In this document: positions 62,900-64,000 of the stretch, one piece after another | Position numbering within the stretch: the stretch's first letter is position 1 | Layout: every line of letters starts with the position of its first letter | NCBI RefSeq assembly: GCF_040581485.1 | Contig: NC_090130.1 | Location: forward strand, 16,309,656 to 16,373,655 | DNA: 64,000 bases | Source of the DNA: Linepithema humile | Taxonomy: Eukaryota > Arthropoda > Insecta > Hymenoptera > Formicidae | Direction of reading: 5' to 3' | The notes under the pieces: model-generated | Told to the model about the DNA's origin: nothing | Databases searched by the model: none | Seen by the model: the letters and a program-made list of their open reading frames with translations, nothing else | Made by a program: the position numbers and the translations under genes

Positions 62900-64000
62900 A
62901 CATAAAATCTTCAAAGAATGTAAAAGACTTTAAAAATGATTATTTTTTTAGCGTATTGGTGTATTCATAATTCAGTGATTGGGATAAGGACGGTTCGTCA
63001 TTTCCAGTATTTTATGACTCCAAACTTTCCCTTATTTTGTGTGTGTGTTATGTTTGTTTTACTCTTTTAGTTTTTGCATGATTTAATTGCTGTTATAATA
63101 TTAATTTTTTTGCTTCCTGTGGTAATTATAGCGATTTTTTTCTTTTCTGATTCTTAAATGACTAATACGTGGATCTGAAGAAACAAGCAGTTTACATCTT
63201 CACTGCATTTCTGGCGAGAACACATTCGAGCGTTGTTAACTCGAGCTTGTTTAAAGACTTCATTGCTAGCTTCCTGAGCTTCTTCGGAAAGATATCTTAT
63301 TAGTAACCCAAATTATTCAATAATACGCCAACCATGAATTAATATTTTCAAAATAGAAATAATTTCAAAAGTAACTCAAATTGATAAAAATTTAATTGAA
63401 AGATATGGTATTATTTTGCAAGTTTTGAATTGTGGATATAAAGTCGATATAGAAAAATTTAAAAAGTATGCGTATCAAACAGCCGAGCTCTACGTTAAAC
63501 TATATAATTGGTATCCTATGCCTCCATCTGTGCATAAAGTATTAATTCATGGTTGGCGTATTATTGACTCATTTGGGTTACCAATAGGATGTCTTTCTGA
63601 AGAAGCTCAGGAAGCTAATAATAAAATCTTCAAACAAGCTCGAGCTAACAACGCTCGAATGTGTTCTCGCCAGAAATGCAATGAAGATGTGATGCATTAT
63701 CTGCTTGTTTCTTCAGATCCACATATTAGTTATTTAAGAATCAGGAAAGAAAAAGAATCGCTACAATTATCAGAGGAAGCAAAAAAATTAATATGTCATA
63801 ATAGCAATTAAATGATGCAAAAACTAAGAGTAAAACAAACATAACACACACACACATATAAGGGAAGGTTTGGAGTCACAAAATACTATGGAAATGACGA
63901 ACCATAGGGTCCTTATCCCAATTACTAAATTATGAATAAACCAATACGCTAAAAAAATAATCATTTTTAAAGTCTTTTACATTCTTCGAAGATTTTATGT
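62900..64000. repeat. Older palindrome, running off the right edge
   Basis: Left arm 62900-63345 and right arm 63539-64000 are inverted copies with many mismatches and small indels (clearly older than the 26.8-32.1 kb palindrome), around a 193-bp spacer. The right arm reaches the window end, so the outer limit is unknown. Confidence 0.8.
63416..63811 (+). CDS. Transposon-type ORF across the palindrome
   Basis: 131 residues with YPMPPSVHKVLIHGWRII, GCLSEEAQEANNKIF and SSDPHISYLR. These blocks resemble a protein family scattered through insect and cnidarian genomes in transposon context; I cannot name the superfamily. The reading frame is open upstream of the first Met, and the inverted left arm holds a decayed copy of its C-terminal two-thirds. 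Confidence 0.5.
   Translation: MQVLNCGYKVDIEKFKKYAYQTAELYVKLYNWYPMPPSVHKVLIHGWRIIDSFGLPIGCLSEEAQEANNKIFKQARANNARMCSRQKCNEDVMHYLLVSSDPHISYLRIRKEKESLQLSEEAKKLICHNSN

Overview
The window is eukaryotic nuclear DNA, almost certainly from an insect and plausibly a hymenopteran such as an ant. The evidence is an AT-rich background, GT-AG introns, tRNA-primed LTR retroelements, mariner, hAT, R1-type and Penelope-like elements, and two exons of an EMAP-like (EML) WD40 gene. There are no bacterial operons. Nearly every coding stretch belongs to a transposable element (TE), most of them broken; the EML exons at 10.3-12.4 kb are the only recognisable host gene.

Layout. 0-4 kb: a minus-strand BEL/Pao element running off the left edge. 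4.06-4.3 kb: a plus-strand BEL integrase fragment. 4.6-9.3 kb: two related foldback repeats, each followed by a conserved block of hairpins. 10.35-12.36 kb: EML exons with two mariner-like remnants in the intron. 13.06-16.28 kb: a head-to-head Penelope-like element (PLE) pair with hammerhead-like motifs and a younger PLE fragment in one arm. 16.7-22.5 kb: a decayed plus-strand BEL/Pao element with a solo LTR in its integrase. 23-26.6 kb: a tRNA-like fragment, transposase remnants and minisatellites. 26.84-32.12 kb: a 5.28-kb near-perfect palindrome bounded by TA, with a DD41D transposase in each arm. 32.5-34.1 kb: an R1-clade element lacking ORF2. 34.4-42.4 kb: a decayed two-gene DNA transposon (CACTA-like transposase plus DUF4806-type partner), interrupted by an apparently intact mariner and by a small element carrying a transposase N-terminus. 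43.1-43.4 kb: two small foldbacks. 43.49-58.49 kb: a complete 15-kb Gypsy-type element with 1.23-kb LTRs. 59.7-62.2 kb: a hAT transposase pseudogene. 62.9-64 kb: an older palindrome with a TE-type ORF, running off the right edge.

The standout is the Gypsy-type element. In order it carries a gag with six CCHC knuckles, protease, RT, RNase H, integrase, an envelope gene resembling chuvirus glycoproteins, and a further ORF reading as an extended Tudor domain. Tudor domains bind methylated PIWI proteins in the piRNA pathway, which silences such elements in insect germ cells, so a Tudor gene carried by a retroelement suggests interaction with that pathway. That role is an inference. The copy is defective (stop in pol, several breaks in env, one in the Tudor ORF), and a Penelope-like element is inserted downstream of the Tudor ORF.

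A second theme is inverted duplication at many scales (4.6, 7.4, 8.7, 13-16, 27-32, 43 and 63 kb), including a loop flipped between two related foldbacks and palindrome-arm differences that let events be ordered.
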